This document shows, one piece after another, positions 36,201 to 46,572 of a DNA stretch of 64,000 nucleotides (the first letter of the stretch is position 1; every line of letters starts with the position of its first letter). The notes under the pieces are model-generated. The model made no database searches, was not told where the DNA came from, and saw only the letters and a list, made by a program, of their open reading frames with translations. The DNA is from Taxillus chinensis (Eukaryota > Streptophyta > Magnoliopsida > Santalales > Loranthaceae), in the NCBI GenBank assembly GCA_023512835.1, contig CM042086.1:4627799-4691798 (forward strand). The letters are read 5' to 3'. Position numbers and translations under genes: made by a program.

Positions 36201-36257
36201 GGTAGCCCCAGTAAGAGTTGGTCTTTCTTCCCTATGCTACAGCCCAGTGTCACCTAG
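33224..36257 (+). CDS. hydroxyproline-rich glycoprotein family-like protein (At5g52430 type), two exons
   Basis: Exon 1 33224-33340 (39 codons) ends before GTGAGT; exon 2 34530-36257 follows TATCTGCAG. Both are in phase 0, giving 614 residues. The function of this plant family is not established. Family landmarks in order: NNAFETISAAATAIASAD at the N-terminus, KRRWGSCWS across the splice, LPFIAPPSSPASFL, a GPYxxETQ box, FTTEPSTAPFTPPPES, TTPSSPEVPFAQLL, a VSFEL..EDVIRC box, and WSFFP near the end. There is no signal peptide, so despite the name a wall protein is doubtful. It is longer than relatives (about 420-500 residues) because of a tandem repeat of 21 residues. A start at the second Met is equally possible. 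Family assignment is confident; role unknown. Confidence 0.9.
33782..33804. repeat. (TA)n microsatellite in intron
   Basis: About 11 TA units within the single intron of the preceding gene. Confidence 0.8.
35256..35720 (+). repeat. coding minisatellite, 63-bp period, seven full units plus a partial
   Basis: Each unit codes 21 residues opening GSGSVTPDA. Units alternate between two types; units 4-5 (35445-35570) and 6-7 (35571-35696) are nearly identical, showing a recent 126-bp duplication. A Ser/Thr-Pro site recurs in every unit. Confidence 0.93.
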
Positions 36258-38227
36258 TTGCGTTGCGTGCTGATCCTTGTATTTGTGGGATAGCGTAAAT
36301 TCACAAGTTCAAAACTAGCTGCCAGTGATTAGAGAGATGCTTGGGGTTTCGTAGGGTTTAAGAGCAGCTTGTGGGCTGGACTTGCGCACAAGAAGCGATA
36401 TAATCTACATGGAGGTTGCTTTCTGGCACACCAGTTAACCTGGAAAAGAAATGGAGTTGGAGGGGCTATGATCATACCACACTAACATTAGTTGATTACT
36501 TTTTGAGTACTTGCCTTTGTGTTTTGGCATTATGTGACATAAATTGTTGGCACTATACATGAATGAATGTCTACTGTCTAGCTTCATTCAACCAGATTAT
36601 GGATTTTCAATGTTGATATACTAGGCTTTTTGTTGATATGTCCATATGGTGCACAGAAATTAGATATTGCTTGATCAAACATGATTTTTGTTTTCTGAAG
36701 CTTTTGTTGGACATTACTCAAACAACATACTTGGTCATTGCAATGGAATCCTTTAATAACCTCGTATTGCATGTTAATTCACTCCTTAAGAACCTTCCAA
36801 AATGCAAATGGGCTAAGTATTCGTGCTCAAGCTTTTCCAACCGATGAGCCATTAAGTGTATTTTTCCTACCTTAACATTTATTTTGATTATAACTTATGA
36901 AAATCAAAATCCCACGAAAATTAAGAAAGGCAATTAACTTTATATACCTTGAATGCTTTCATGGCAATTGTTTTTCTTTTTTTGACCTTCTTTGACTATA
37001 GTCCATGGATATAGGTTGATATGGATTATTTTTTATTGGCATTATTGAGACCCGTGTGTTTTTCAAGAAACTTTTAAGATAACATTTGTTTGAGTATGAA
37101 AATATCAAGACCGTAATATAACCGTCAATATGAGTGTTTTTGATTATATTCGGTCTCAATTTGGTTGTGAGTTCAATTACTCAACAACTTAACACATAAC
37201 ATATGAAACATGCTCACAATTAAATTCATAAGTCTAAATTTAATATCTCATTTAAATTAAAAAACTTCATATAATATTTTTCCACTCAGGAGTTACATCA
37301 ATTTTCAACTCAGGTAACAATATATAGATGAGTAAAAGAAACATCAAAAAATAAAAGGAGTCGTCAGTTTGGGTCTACACCTCGGCTATTCCAGCTAATT
37401 CCATTAAGCACATGAAAGGAATAAATCACATAACAAGATGAGTGAGTAACTACAACTTTAATAGGAATCATGTCTCACCACCTATCTAATAATTTTAATC
37501 TCTACATGTCAGTGTTAGTGTCATGTCTATAACAAAAAAAAATCTATAATTAAAAATTAAGTCACACTATCGCAGGACATAATTCACAACTCAAACATAA
37601 CAAAAGCCAACCACATATGTCTTCTCAACCTCAATCACATCGGTTATCTCAACCTTAGCCATATAAGCCCACCCTTAGTCACACAAACTCCAATTTAAGG
37701 AATCACATATATAACAAAGAAAGTTTTAACATGATATTTATTATAAACTACACAAAGCACTCCTCAAAGCATGATATAAACACATGATAATAATTAAACA
37801 TAGCATATCCATCCCATTGTAACACAATTTCATCATCACACGCAACACAATATAAACCACTCTAATTTCTAATATAACTATATGCCCTTGCACAAACCCT
37901 ATAGTCCTTTATGGAATCCTATAATGATAACGGAGTAGAAGAGTGAAACGGGACGAACTACAATGTATTCCCACAATCTCCAACCCTCAAGAATGAACTT
38001 TTATCTAAGCCCATGCCTCATGTAGTGTTAGTTGATTTTTTTTGTCCATTGAAGTGATGGAGGAAAATTTTCATAAAAGTTATGAGACTTGCAAGTTAAT
38101 TATTTATGTACTATATATTTGTTAGTTAAAAGGTAATAATTTAACAAAATTTGTCGTGCACTCATAACTAATAATGATTTATTTATTCTACTCTATAATG
38201 ACTATTAAAGAATTGATGAGAGATTTT

Positions 38228-38699
38228 GGCCTCATTTGGTACATAATGTTTTTTGTTTTTGAAAATAAGTTTTTGTTTTTAAAAATAATTTTTTGATTTT
38301 AAAAATAGAATCCAAAATTCAAAAACATTTTGATAAAACTATTTTCTAAATAAAATAATACTTTATTTAAATCACATTGAATAAAGTAATAGTTTTAAAA
38401 ACAAATCTTAAGCTATTTTCTATTTTTAAATTTAAACTCATTTTAGGGGATACTCAAATTATTTTTTTATTTTTTATATCTCTCTTTCCTTTACTTTAGT
38501 ACTTAGGCTCATCACAGTTTATTTTTCCCAATTTTTGTGGGACTCAGTTTTTTTAAAACACATTTTTAAAAATTCTTTCTCTCTCTCTCTCTCGATAAAA
38601 CAAGATTTATTTTTAAATTTTGAATTCAAATATGAACTCTTATAAAGATTTAAATGATAAAGTCAAAATACAAAAATGAAAACACATACTAAACAATCC
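38228..38699. mobile_element. MITE-like repeat, copy 2
   Basis: Starts GGCCTCATTTGGTAC and ends ACTAAACAATCC. Its reverse complement aligns along its length with 9482-9934. Non-coding, AT-rich. Confidence 0.5.
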
Positions 38700-38972
38700 T
38701 TTTATATCGAAATTCAAAATTTCTCATCAAGATTAATGTATAAAATGTTATTACTGATCTATAAAATAGTCTTTAATATTACATAACCCTGGAATATTTT
38801 CTTATACATTAATAATGCAATATTGATTATAGCTCATCAATCCACATATTTTATGTCAGCATTTCGTATGGTTTAATTGTTTATAATAATAAGATCCTAT
38901 GTTTTAATTTATTATTATTATGAAAATATTTAATTTATTTCACACTAAATTGGAAGTAAAATACCATATAAG

Positions 38973-39269
38973 AACATCTCTAGTAAACTCAATATAGAGT
39001 CAAATCTCAAAAAAATTATGAAGAAGGATATAATTACTCTTCATTTATGAAAGTAAATATTTATTATGAAAATAATATCATGTTATTTTGCTTTTTCCTC
39101 ATCTCTATTATCTCCTATTAATAAAGATAGAGAAAAAAATTAAATTAAAATAAATATATATTATTTTAATAACAAAATATAAAATAGTATTGAAATTGAA
39201 ATTATAAAATAACTCTACGTAAAAAGACCTCTTCACCTGCAGAAATAAAAGAGATTTGTAGGAGATGTT
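38973..39269. mobile_element. possible MITE with AACATCTC termini
   Basis: The left end AACATCTCTAGTAAA and right end TTTGTAGGAGATGTT are imperfect inverted repeats about 300 bp apart. The interior is AT-rich. No convincing target duplication, so the call is tentative. Confidence 0.4.
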
Positions 39270-40216
39270 TTAAAGAAAGTAATATGTGTAAAAGTTAAAA
39301 AAAAAAAGGATAGTACGAGCAAGCCCTCATTGTCATCATTGATGTGGCGCCTAATTGGACATGATTGGATTTCCAATAAATTTATAGTCTAATCAACATG
39401 CGCCACATCATCAACGTTCGTATGCAAGCAATACATGGCGTGTGTGTATCAGATTTCTTAAAAAGAAATAAATAAATAGTACCATTTGATGTTTTAGAGA
39501 TTGATTTGATATATGATCTATCAATCCGTCTACGTAAACAATGTTTGAGTCCGACGTACCATAGATAAGAACTCGCTGATTCTATAATCAAACGGAAAAA
39601 GACGCATTATTTCTCCTTGAATTTACTATGATTTCAAGTCTCCAAATAAACCAACAGGGAGATGAACTTCCATTCAATACCAAGTTGATGTTACGTCATC
39701 ATCTAACTAGACTAGACTGCTTACATGTTTCACACATGGGGAATTATTGGAAACTTCCACACGATTGCAGAAGGATAGAAAAATCCACAGGCCATCAATA
39801 AATAACCATTGCGCCTCTGATGGAAAACATAAAATGAAGGGTTCCAAATTGGCGGCCTAGGTAGAGAGCAGTCCTAGTAGACATGGGGATCGATTCATAT
39901 GGAGAAGAACATGTCCCTGATTGAGTACTGAGTTTGACCCACAGGCCCAGCGTAAAAGCAATGGAAATATTTGACCCCAGGCCCAGAGGTCCGGCACACC
40001 AGCAATGGAATTGTAGCCACCAAACTATAGATTAATTTATCTTATCGACCCTTCATTTATTAATTTATTTGTGAATTAAAAACCTAAAAATGACAGAGAA
40101 AAGAATACATTGACCTTCTAGATTTGAGATTCGATACCCCCTCTCCAAGAAGGAATACAATAAACAAAACAAACCTTAAAGAAAAGGGGCCTCTTTAGGC
40201 TTGATACAAAACATCC

Positions 40217-40226
40217 TATATATAAT
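40217..40226 (+). promoter_or_regulatory. probable TATA box of the BTB/POZ gene
   Basis: TATATATAAT lies about 170 bp before the start codon at 40394, a plausible plant spacing. Confidence 0.55.
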
Positions 40227-40393
40227 CCCGGTGCCGCCGTTGATGACATTAAACCCATTCAGCTTTCTGGGTCTCTCTCCAAATCTCAAGCCGCTTCTTC
40301 CTCGGTCCAACCAATCTTCATATTTTTTTGGGTTTTGAATCATCTTCCACGGATCTGTTTGTTTTTGCTTCCCCTTATCATTCTGCAGAGAAA

Positions 40394-41800
40394 ATGCCAC
40401 CATTTGCTGGATCTATGGCCTTCTCAAATGGGCATTACCCCAAGTCAAAGCTGGAGTCGAAGAACATTGTCACCATAGACGTGGGTGGGCAGCTGTTCCA
40501 GACCACAAAGCAGACCCTAAGCCTCGCCGGATCGGGGTCCCTCTTCTCCAAGGTTTCACAGTGCCGAACCGATGTTGTCCCCTTCATAGACCGCGACCCA
40601 GAACTCTTCTCCATTCTCCTGTCCCTGCTCCGGACAGGAAACCTCCCCTCCAAGGCCAGGGCTTTCGATCTCCACGACATCTTCGCCGAGGCCCGGTTCT
40701 ACGGGATCGAGACCCTCCTCGTCGATTCCCAGTCCGACCCATCTCAGTTCGACGCCTTCGACCTCGAAAAATCCTTGGTCCTGCCCCTGAACGGCCGCGA
40801 CACGCCCTCGGCCCTGTCGGCGACGGCGTTTGGTTCGGTCCACGTTGCGCACGGCAGCAGGATCACGTCCTTCGACTGGTCGCTGCAGAGGAAGACCACG
40901 ATCCTTACCCAGTTCGCCGCCGTGGACTCGCTCCTCGCGCTGTCGCCGTCGGTCGCGGCGGCTGGAGCGACGGACTTCTCTGGCCTGCAGATTCTCGATC
41001 TCAAAAAGGGTGTTGTGAAACAGACATTGAATTGGGAAAACGCGACCAGATCTAGCTCGACGGTGCAGGCAATCGGGGCGTCCCCGGAGTTTCTCTTCAC
41101 CAGCTTCGAATCGGGTCGTCGCAACTCGAATTCGATCGTGGTTTATGACCTCCAGGGGAGCTTTCTCCCCGTTGCAGAGATCGCCCATGGAGAAATCTAT
41201 GGTGCCGAGCTCGATTCCGCCATCCCCGCCACGAAGTTGAAGTGGGTTTCGGGTCACAATGTGCTTCTGGCTTCTGGGTCTCATTCAGGGCCCTCAGGGG
41301 TGTTGGGTAGCATCAGATTGTGGGACGTTAGGTCTGGGAAGGCAGTTTGGGAGCTCAAAGAGAAGGTGGATTGTTTTTCTGATGTTACTGTTTCTGATAG
41401 TTTGTCATCAATCTTCAAGGTTGGTGTGAACTCTGGTGAGGTGTTCCGCGCTGATTTGAGGACCCTTGGTGCTGATAATCCATGGGTTTGTCTTGGGGAT
41501 GAGAGAAAGGTGGGCAGTGGGAAGAAGGAAGGAGTTGGGTGCAGAATTGAGAGCCATGGGAATCAAGTCTTTTGCAGTAAGGGTGGGGCTTTGCAGTTGT
41601 GGTCTGAGGTTTTTGTGAACTCTCCGAGTAGTGAGGATGGTTTGAAGGGTAGGGTGTTTAGGAGGAACTCATTGGGGAGAGTGAAGGACATGGGAGGAAG
41701 CAAGGTGACCCATTTGAGATTTGGAGGAAACAAAATGTTTGTGGCTAGGAAGGATCAGCAAAACGTTGAGGTTTGGCAGAGTTCTGTTACAGGGTTTTGA
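40394..41800 (+). CDS. BTB/POZ domain protein with WD40-like C-terminal region (At5g41330 type)
   Basis: Single-exon gene of 468 residues. The start is the ATG at 40394 (MPPFAGSM); the frame is open further upstream to about 40328 but without an ATG. The BTB/POZ domain (about residues 24-115) begins NIVTIDVGGQLFQTT and is of the T1/KCTD-like subtype, which in plants often serves as a CUL3 ubiquitin ligase adaptor. The rest looks like a diverged WD40-type propeller: one clear blade near residues 295-330 has SIRLWDVRSGKAVWEL. Substrate unknown. Codons are GC-rich in the first half compared with the AT-rich flanks. No frameshift seen; neighbours are unrelated. Confidence 0.93.
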   Translation: MPPFAGSMAFSNGHYPKSKLESKNIVTIDVGGQLFQTTKQTLSLAGSGSLFSKVSQCRTDVVPFIDRDPELFSILLSLLRTGNLPSKARAFDLHDIFAEARFYGIETLLVDSQSDPSQFDAFDLEKSLVLPLNGRDTPSALSATAFGSVHVAHGSRITSFDWSLQRKTTILTQFAAVDSLLALSPSVAAAGATDFSGLQILDLKKGVVKQTLNWENATRSSSTVQAIGASPEFLFTSFESGRRNSNSIVVYDLQGSFLPVAEIAHGEIYGAELDSAIPATKLKWVSGHNVLLASGSHSGPSGVLGSIRLWDVRSGKAVWELKEKVDCFSDVTVSDSLSSIFKVGVNSGEVFRADLRTLGADNPWVCLGDERKVGSGKKEGVGCRIESHGNQVFCSKGGALQLWSEVFVNSPSSEDGLKGRVFRRNSLGRVKDMGGSKVTHLRFGGNKMFVARKDQQNVEVWQSSVTGF

Positions 41801-43794
41801 TGTTTAAAGACTTCGATTCCTGGTCAGTGTCGGAATCAAGAAGGGTGCTAGTGTTATTCTTTATCATTAGAATAATTCTACCTTTTTGATTATTTTTGTA
41901 AATGATGTTTTTTTTCTTTTGGCAAATTGAAATGTAAATCCTAGGATATTTTCTATTAACACAAATATACTTGTTTTATTATTAGTGGTAGTTTAGTTTT
42001 CTTTTATTTTAGTTTTTATATTAAGTTTGAACTTTGAAGGGTAAATGGAGACCAAGTTGACTGGTAAAGATTCAAGGTTTGAAAATAAATAAAAATTAAA
42101 TAAAAATGAAAATGTGAGTTGACGTAGGTGTTATATGAAAATGAAAATGTGTTGGACTCTCGTATGATGAAAATGTTAATAATTGCTTTGCTACTCTTGA
42201 AGTAAGATGTGAAATTGTGTGTTACTGCCTTTTTGTGGTTAAATTGTGTATTGTGTTCGATTGAGATATGTGAGTAGTTATTAATCTATTCCTCGAGTGG
42301 GATCCAGAGTAATTCGGGAGGACCCGTGATTGACAAAGTGTAATTCAAGGAGATGTGTGGCATGGGATGTGATAGCATAATTCGGGACGAGACCTGTGGC
42401 CCAAATAATGGGTATATTAATCCTCGTGTGACTATAACACTTATGCCTAGAGTGGTATGACATGTCACTGTAGTGGTGGCGTGTTTTCTACCTTCTAGTG
42501 TGAGCAATGGTGAGCTAATATATTAATGTGTAAGGGCATTATTGCATTTGATTTACACAACACAACCACAAGCATACACATGTTATATAAATTCTAAGAG
42601 CATTTATATTGACCAGAAAGACTTATCCCTACTAAACATGGTATCTTATGTATGTGATTATGTTTTGAGGGAAACAATTGTATGCCCCCATTGTGTATAA
42701 TCTGGTATGTGAGGACATTACTCAGGCTACGGTCCTTTTTATGTGTTTTATAATAACTCTTTAATCCTTTGAGTGATCACCCACACTCATGAACCATTGG
42801 ATCTATATTCAGTGAGTTTTATTTAATTTTAAAAGTTATAGTTAAATAAAAATTAAATGTAGACATTGGTTGAGTTTCCAGCGACCCAAATTAAAATTCT
42901 ATTGTTAGTGGCTTCTTATTTTAGGAAAATTTTCAATGTTAAAAACAAGTCAAAGTAATACTAGTGCGAAAAACCTACATCGCACGCACTCCTCCATCGC
43001 TGCACATTGCCACCATCACCGCACAGTCGCTGCCGCCTCTCTCAGTGACCGCGCCAGCCGCCGGCTCCCATTGCACACTCACAAGTTGGCTCCGCACTTC
43101 TAGCTCGCACGAACCACACCAGCGACGCCAGCCGCCTATACTTAGACCTCTGCTCAGCCCTCTCTCTACCTCTCTCCCACGCGGTCGCGCCACGAACCTC
43201 CAAGAAAATCTTAGATCCGAACGCACCTCCATAGCGCTGCCCAACCATTTCCAGATTTGAATCCGTTGACGCTGCAAACACATGCAGGTAAAAGGGGGGA
43301 GATGTTAACATAACATACAATTGATGTGGTTTTAACTTCGACCAAGTTTTTAGATGATTTATGTGATACTACTTGAATGATTTTTAGGTTGTATGAAAAA
43401 TAATCAATGAGGCCATTTATATTAAGAATATCAGAGTTTTAATTTGAAAATTCACTAGATTTCAGGTTCTTAAAATTTCATAGTTTTGAACTTATGATGC
43501 GTGAAATAATAATTTAATTAGTTCACTTTTGATTTCATTTGACACTTAGTTTCAATTTAAACTCATCTCTATTTGAATACCAATTGTCCTATGACTGTTC
43601 CATATACTTAGATCACTTGTTACAGGACATTAAATTTGAGGGGAAATGGAATAACTGAGAGAATCAGAATAAAATGAATCAAGACAATTAATAAAATATT
43701 TTCATAATTATTAAAATTTAATAAATAAAATTTTATTTTTCTTTCTCCCTTGTTTCAAACCTAATCCCCAATGTTGTCTCTCCTATCTCTCTGT

Positions 43795-44110
43795 TCAGAT
43801 CTAATCCCCAGCCCATTGCCTGCGCTATTCCTGCCGTTCATGCCGCCCATGCTGTCCCCGTTGTCCCCCGTCATCCCTTGCTGTCCATGACGTCCCCGCC
43901 GTCCCTGCTGTCCCGGCCATTCCCCGTCATCCCCCGTTGCCAACCCCGCCGCCTGTGCCATCCTTGTTGTTTGTGCCGTCCCTGATGTCCTGGTCGTCCC
44001 TCGTCATCCCCCGCTGCCAACCCTGCCGTTCTCGCTGCCAACTCTGCCGTCGTGCGTTAACGCTGCCATCCCCGTCGTCAAGCCTCATTCTTGGAGTTGA
44101 TGCGAAAGAT
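43795..44110. repeat. CCGTC/CTGCC-rich dispersed repeat, copy 1
   Basis: Imperfect short repeats of CCGTCCC, GCTGTCCC and GCTGCCAAC, ending near GATGCGAAAGATG and TTGTTTAGG. Related stretches occur at 44380-44520 and 59758-59960. Confidence 0.6.
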
Positions 44111-44379
44111 GTTGTTTAGGCAAAAATAAAATAAAATAAAATAAGGTCAAAATTGATAAAAAGGTTCCTTTATAAACATGGAGATATAACATTCACACGA
44201 GAATAATCAATTCTCTCCTTGATAGCATATCAAAGGGAAACGAATAAAAATTGATTCTTTTTTTCTTTTTTCTTACCCATCAAACATGACTTAAGGAAGA
44301 GGAAGGTAATAAATTAATGTAATTATTAAAATATTCTAATAATTATTAAATAAAATCTTATTTCTTCTTCTTTCTTGCT

Positions 44380-44520
44380 TCAGATCTTCTCCTTAGACCA
44401 ATCCCATCATCCCCGCCATGCTGTTCCCTCGTGCCAGTGCTGCCGTCCCCGTCGCCAACCCTGTCGTCACAGACTCACAGCACGCTGTTCCCCCACGCCT
44501 CTCCATGCCCACCACCTGTG
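44380..44520. repeat. CCGTC/CTGCC-rich dispersed repeat, copy 2
   Basis: Same sequence style as 43795-44110, again preceded by a TTATTTxTTCTTTCTT..CAGATCT stretch, so the pair may be a local tandem duplication. Confidence 0.5.
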
Positions 44521-45779
44521 AGAAGAATATGTTTCTTCCTGCTCTTTTGAAGATGTTAGAAGAGTGGTGTTTAAAAAAGAAGATGCCTTATCTTCCTTTT
44601 GCAGCGTAAGTGGAAGAAGAGGAAGATTAGAAGGGAATGGAGTTGAATGATGAATTGTCTTGTGAGAGTATGGACTTGGAAGAATATGTTTCTTCACTAT
44701 TTTCTTTTTTGGGAATTTGATATGGCTTGAGGAGAGAGCTTCTTTTCTTTCACTTTAGAAGGTAATGGCATAGGGATAGATGAAGAAATTTCTTTTACTT
44801 CAGATGACAGTGTAGGTATATTTGGGGAAGGACAAGAGCATATCTCATCTTCCTTTTGAAGTGTAGGAGAAGAGTTAGAAGTCGTCTTCTGCTATAGAAG
44901 ATTCTTTTATTTTGCGATGATGGGGAGTTAGAAGATATTAATTTCTTCGTTCATCACTTGGGAGAATGGTATGTTTTGGGACGTTGGGGAAAAAGATTAG
45001 AAGAAGATGGCACTTCTTCCTTGTAAGGTGTAAAAGAGGGCCTAGAAGGTATGAAACTAGGATAATAATGTTTTGATATGGGACTATTGGTTTTGAAAGG
45101 ATATCAGATAGAGTTATGATGATATAGAGTCATCATGGATTTCATGGAATTTATTTGAAAAGTGTTTGAAAAACCAACTTTGTTTAAAAAGATTATAGTG
45201 AGCCTAAAACTCATCTTGTAATTTTTCTATAATCATTTTAGAATCCATGGTGTTGGGTTGGGGCTTTGTGATGAGGGCATAATAGAATGCGTATTTTGAG
45301 GAGAGGTGAAGAAAGGATAATATATATTTTGTTCTTTTACATAAATCTCGAACCATTTGAAAAGGAGGATTTGGATATGTATAGAGTTAAGACGAGAATA
45401 AAACTTCGTTTGAATTTCTAGGTGACTACTAAAAAAAATGTTTAAAAACGGAAGTCTTTTTTTTCGTATTACTGTCAGAGTACAATTAGTCATGCAATTT
45501 TTTAAAATCTGTTTAGAAAAGCTTGATGAAGGCGATGAGGAAAAAGGGAAGGAAGGGATAGGCAGTGGAGAGGAAAGAGTAGAATCCATAATAAAATAAA
45601 ACAAAAAAAATTGTATATCTACGACACTCTCTCTCTGTCTCTATATGAAGAAAAGTTGTGCTCAAGAAATGCTTTCCTTTCTACTGTTTTATGTTTTTTT
45701 TTCCTTTATTTTATATATATATAAAATAAAGGGACCAAGACGAATATAAAAGAATTTCTTTTGTTTGGTGATAATTGTG

Positions 45780-46540
45780 ATTTGAATTTTCAATCCAAAC
45801 TGAACTGGGCCAAAAAGACGAGGAAGAAGAAAAGCCTCTGATTCCCGTTAAAACGGGGCAATGAACTGATTGATTCCGACGCCTCTCTCTCTCTAGATTT
45901 TTTTTTCTTTTTGTCATCACCCCTGTACTACCACACAGTCGACCAAGAAATTGATCATTTTTAAAAAAAGTATTACTTGAAATGAATTGAAGTGCCCTTT
46001 CCTGTAAATAAATAAAATTGCGCGCCCACATGTGATATATTGATATGTTCTCCTCCTCCTTTTCCATCCTCGATGATGATTGTTTGAGAGGTTTGATTGT
46101 GATTTGAAATTTAAATGATATATATATATATATAGTGTAATATTTAAATTTTTAGAAAACTATTGAAAAGGCTATGATATGCTTTGTCCGGATCTCCATT
46201 CATTTATAGGGAGAAATGTTGAATCCAAACTAAACTGGGCCATTCAGATCACGAGAAGACGAAGAAGAAGAAGAAGAAGAAGAAGAAGAAGAAGAAGAAG
46301 AAGAAGAAGAAGAAGAAGAAGAAGAAGAAGAAGAAGAAGAAGAAACCAAAATTATCAGTCAAGTCAACCGATTCCCGTCCAAACGGGGCACATTAAACAC
46401 ACCAAGCATTTTTTATGAACTGATTGATTCCCATTTTTGTCATCACCCCTTCTCCTCAACGTACAACCACCAAGCATTTTTTATCATTTAAATGAAATCA
46501 AGTGTCCTTTCCTAATTCCTATCAATAAATAAATGAAATC
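45780..46540. repeat. tandem duplication of the receptor kinase 5' flank
   Basis: 45780-46030 and 46205-46540 share in order: AATCCAAACT then AACTGGGCCA, a GAAGAAGAA run, GATTCCCGT and AAACGGGGCA, GAACTGATTGATTCC, TTTTTGTCATCACCCCT, AAGTGxCCTTTCCT and AATAAATAAA. The second unit adjoins the start codon at 46573. Confidence 0.8.
46261..46345. repeat. (GAA)28 microsatellite in the receptor kinase promoter
   Basis: About 85 bp of uninterrupted GAA, ending some 230 bp before the start codon. The upstream promoter copy has only a short GAAGAAGAA run at about 45820. Confidence 0.95.
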
Positions 46541-46572
46541 TACTATTCACACATCAACAAATTAAACACACA

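Larger units (their letters stand above)
36258..40216. other. 3' region and AT-rich spacer without recognised gene
   Basis: The first part should be 3' UTR. No further gene is supported before 40394. It contains two MITE-like elements (38228-38699 and 38973-39269) and a short (CT)n run at 38578-38593. Confidence 0.55.
41801..45779. other. repeat-rich spacer without recognised gene
   Basis: No gene supported. An LTR-like stretch (about 42240-42960) with repeated GAATTCGGGA-like motifs could be a decayed retrotransposon piece. GC-rich repeats lie at 43795-44110 and 44380-44520. Purine-rich AGAAGA segments with CTTCTTCC partners recur at 44500-45060. Frames in these parts lack codon structure. 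Confidence 0.5.

Noticed and set aside
40556..41284. 242-residue minus-strand open frame opposite the BTB/POZ gene
   Set aside because: A shadow of the GC-rich coding strand; no domain, while the plus strand has BTB and WD40-like motifs.
43042..43320. Arg-rich frames on both strands near 43000-43300
   Set aside because: GC-rich patch with open frames in several phases and no conserved motif; nothing supports translation.
46179..46418. Poly-arginine open frame
   Set aside because: Produced by reading the (GAA)n microsatellite in a shifted frame; no gene evidence.
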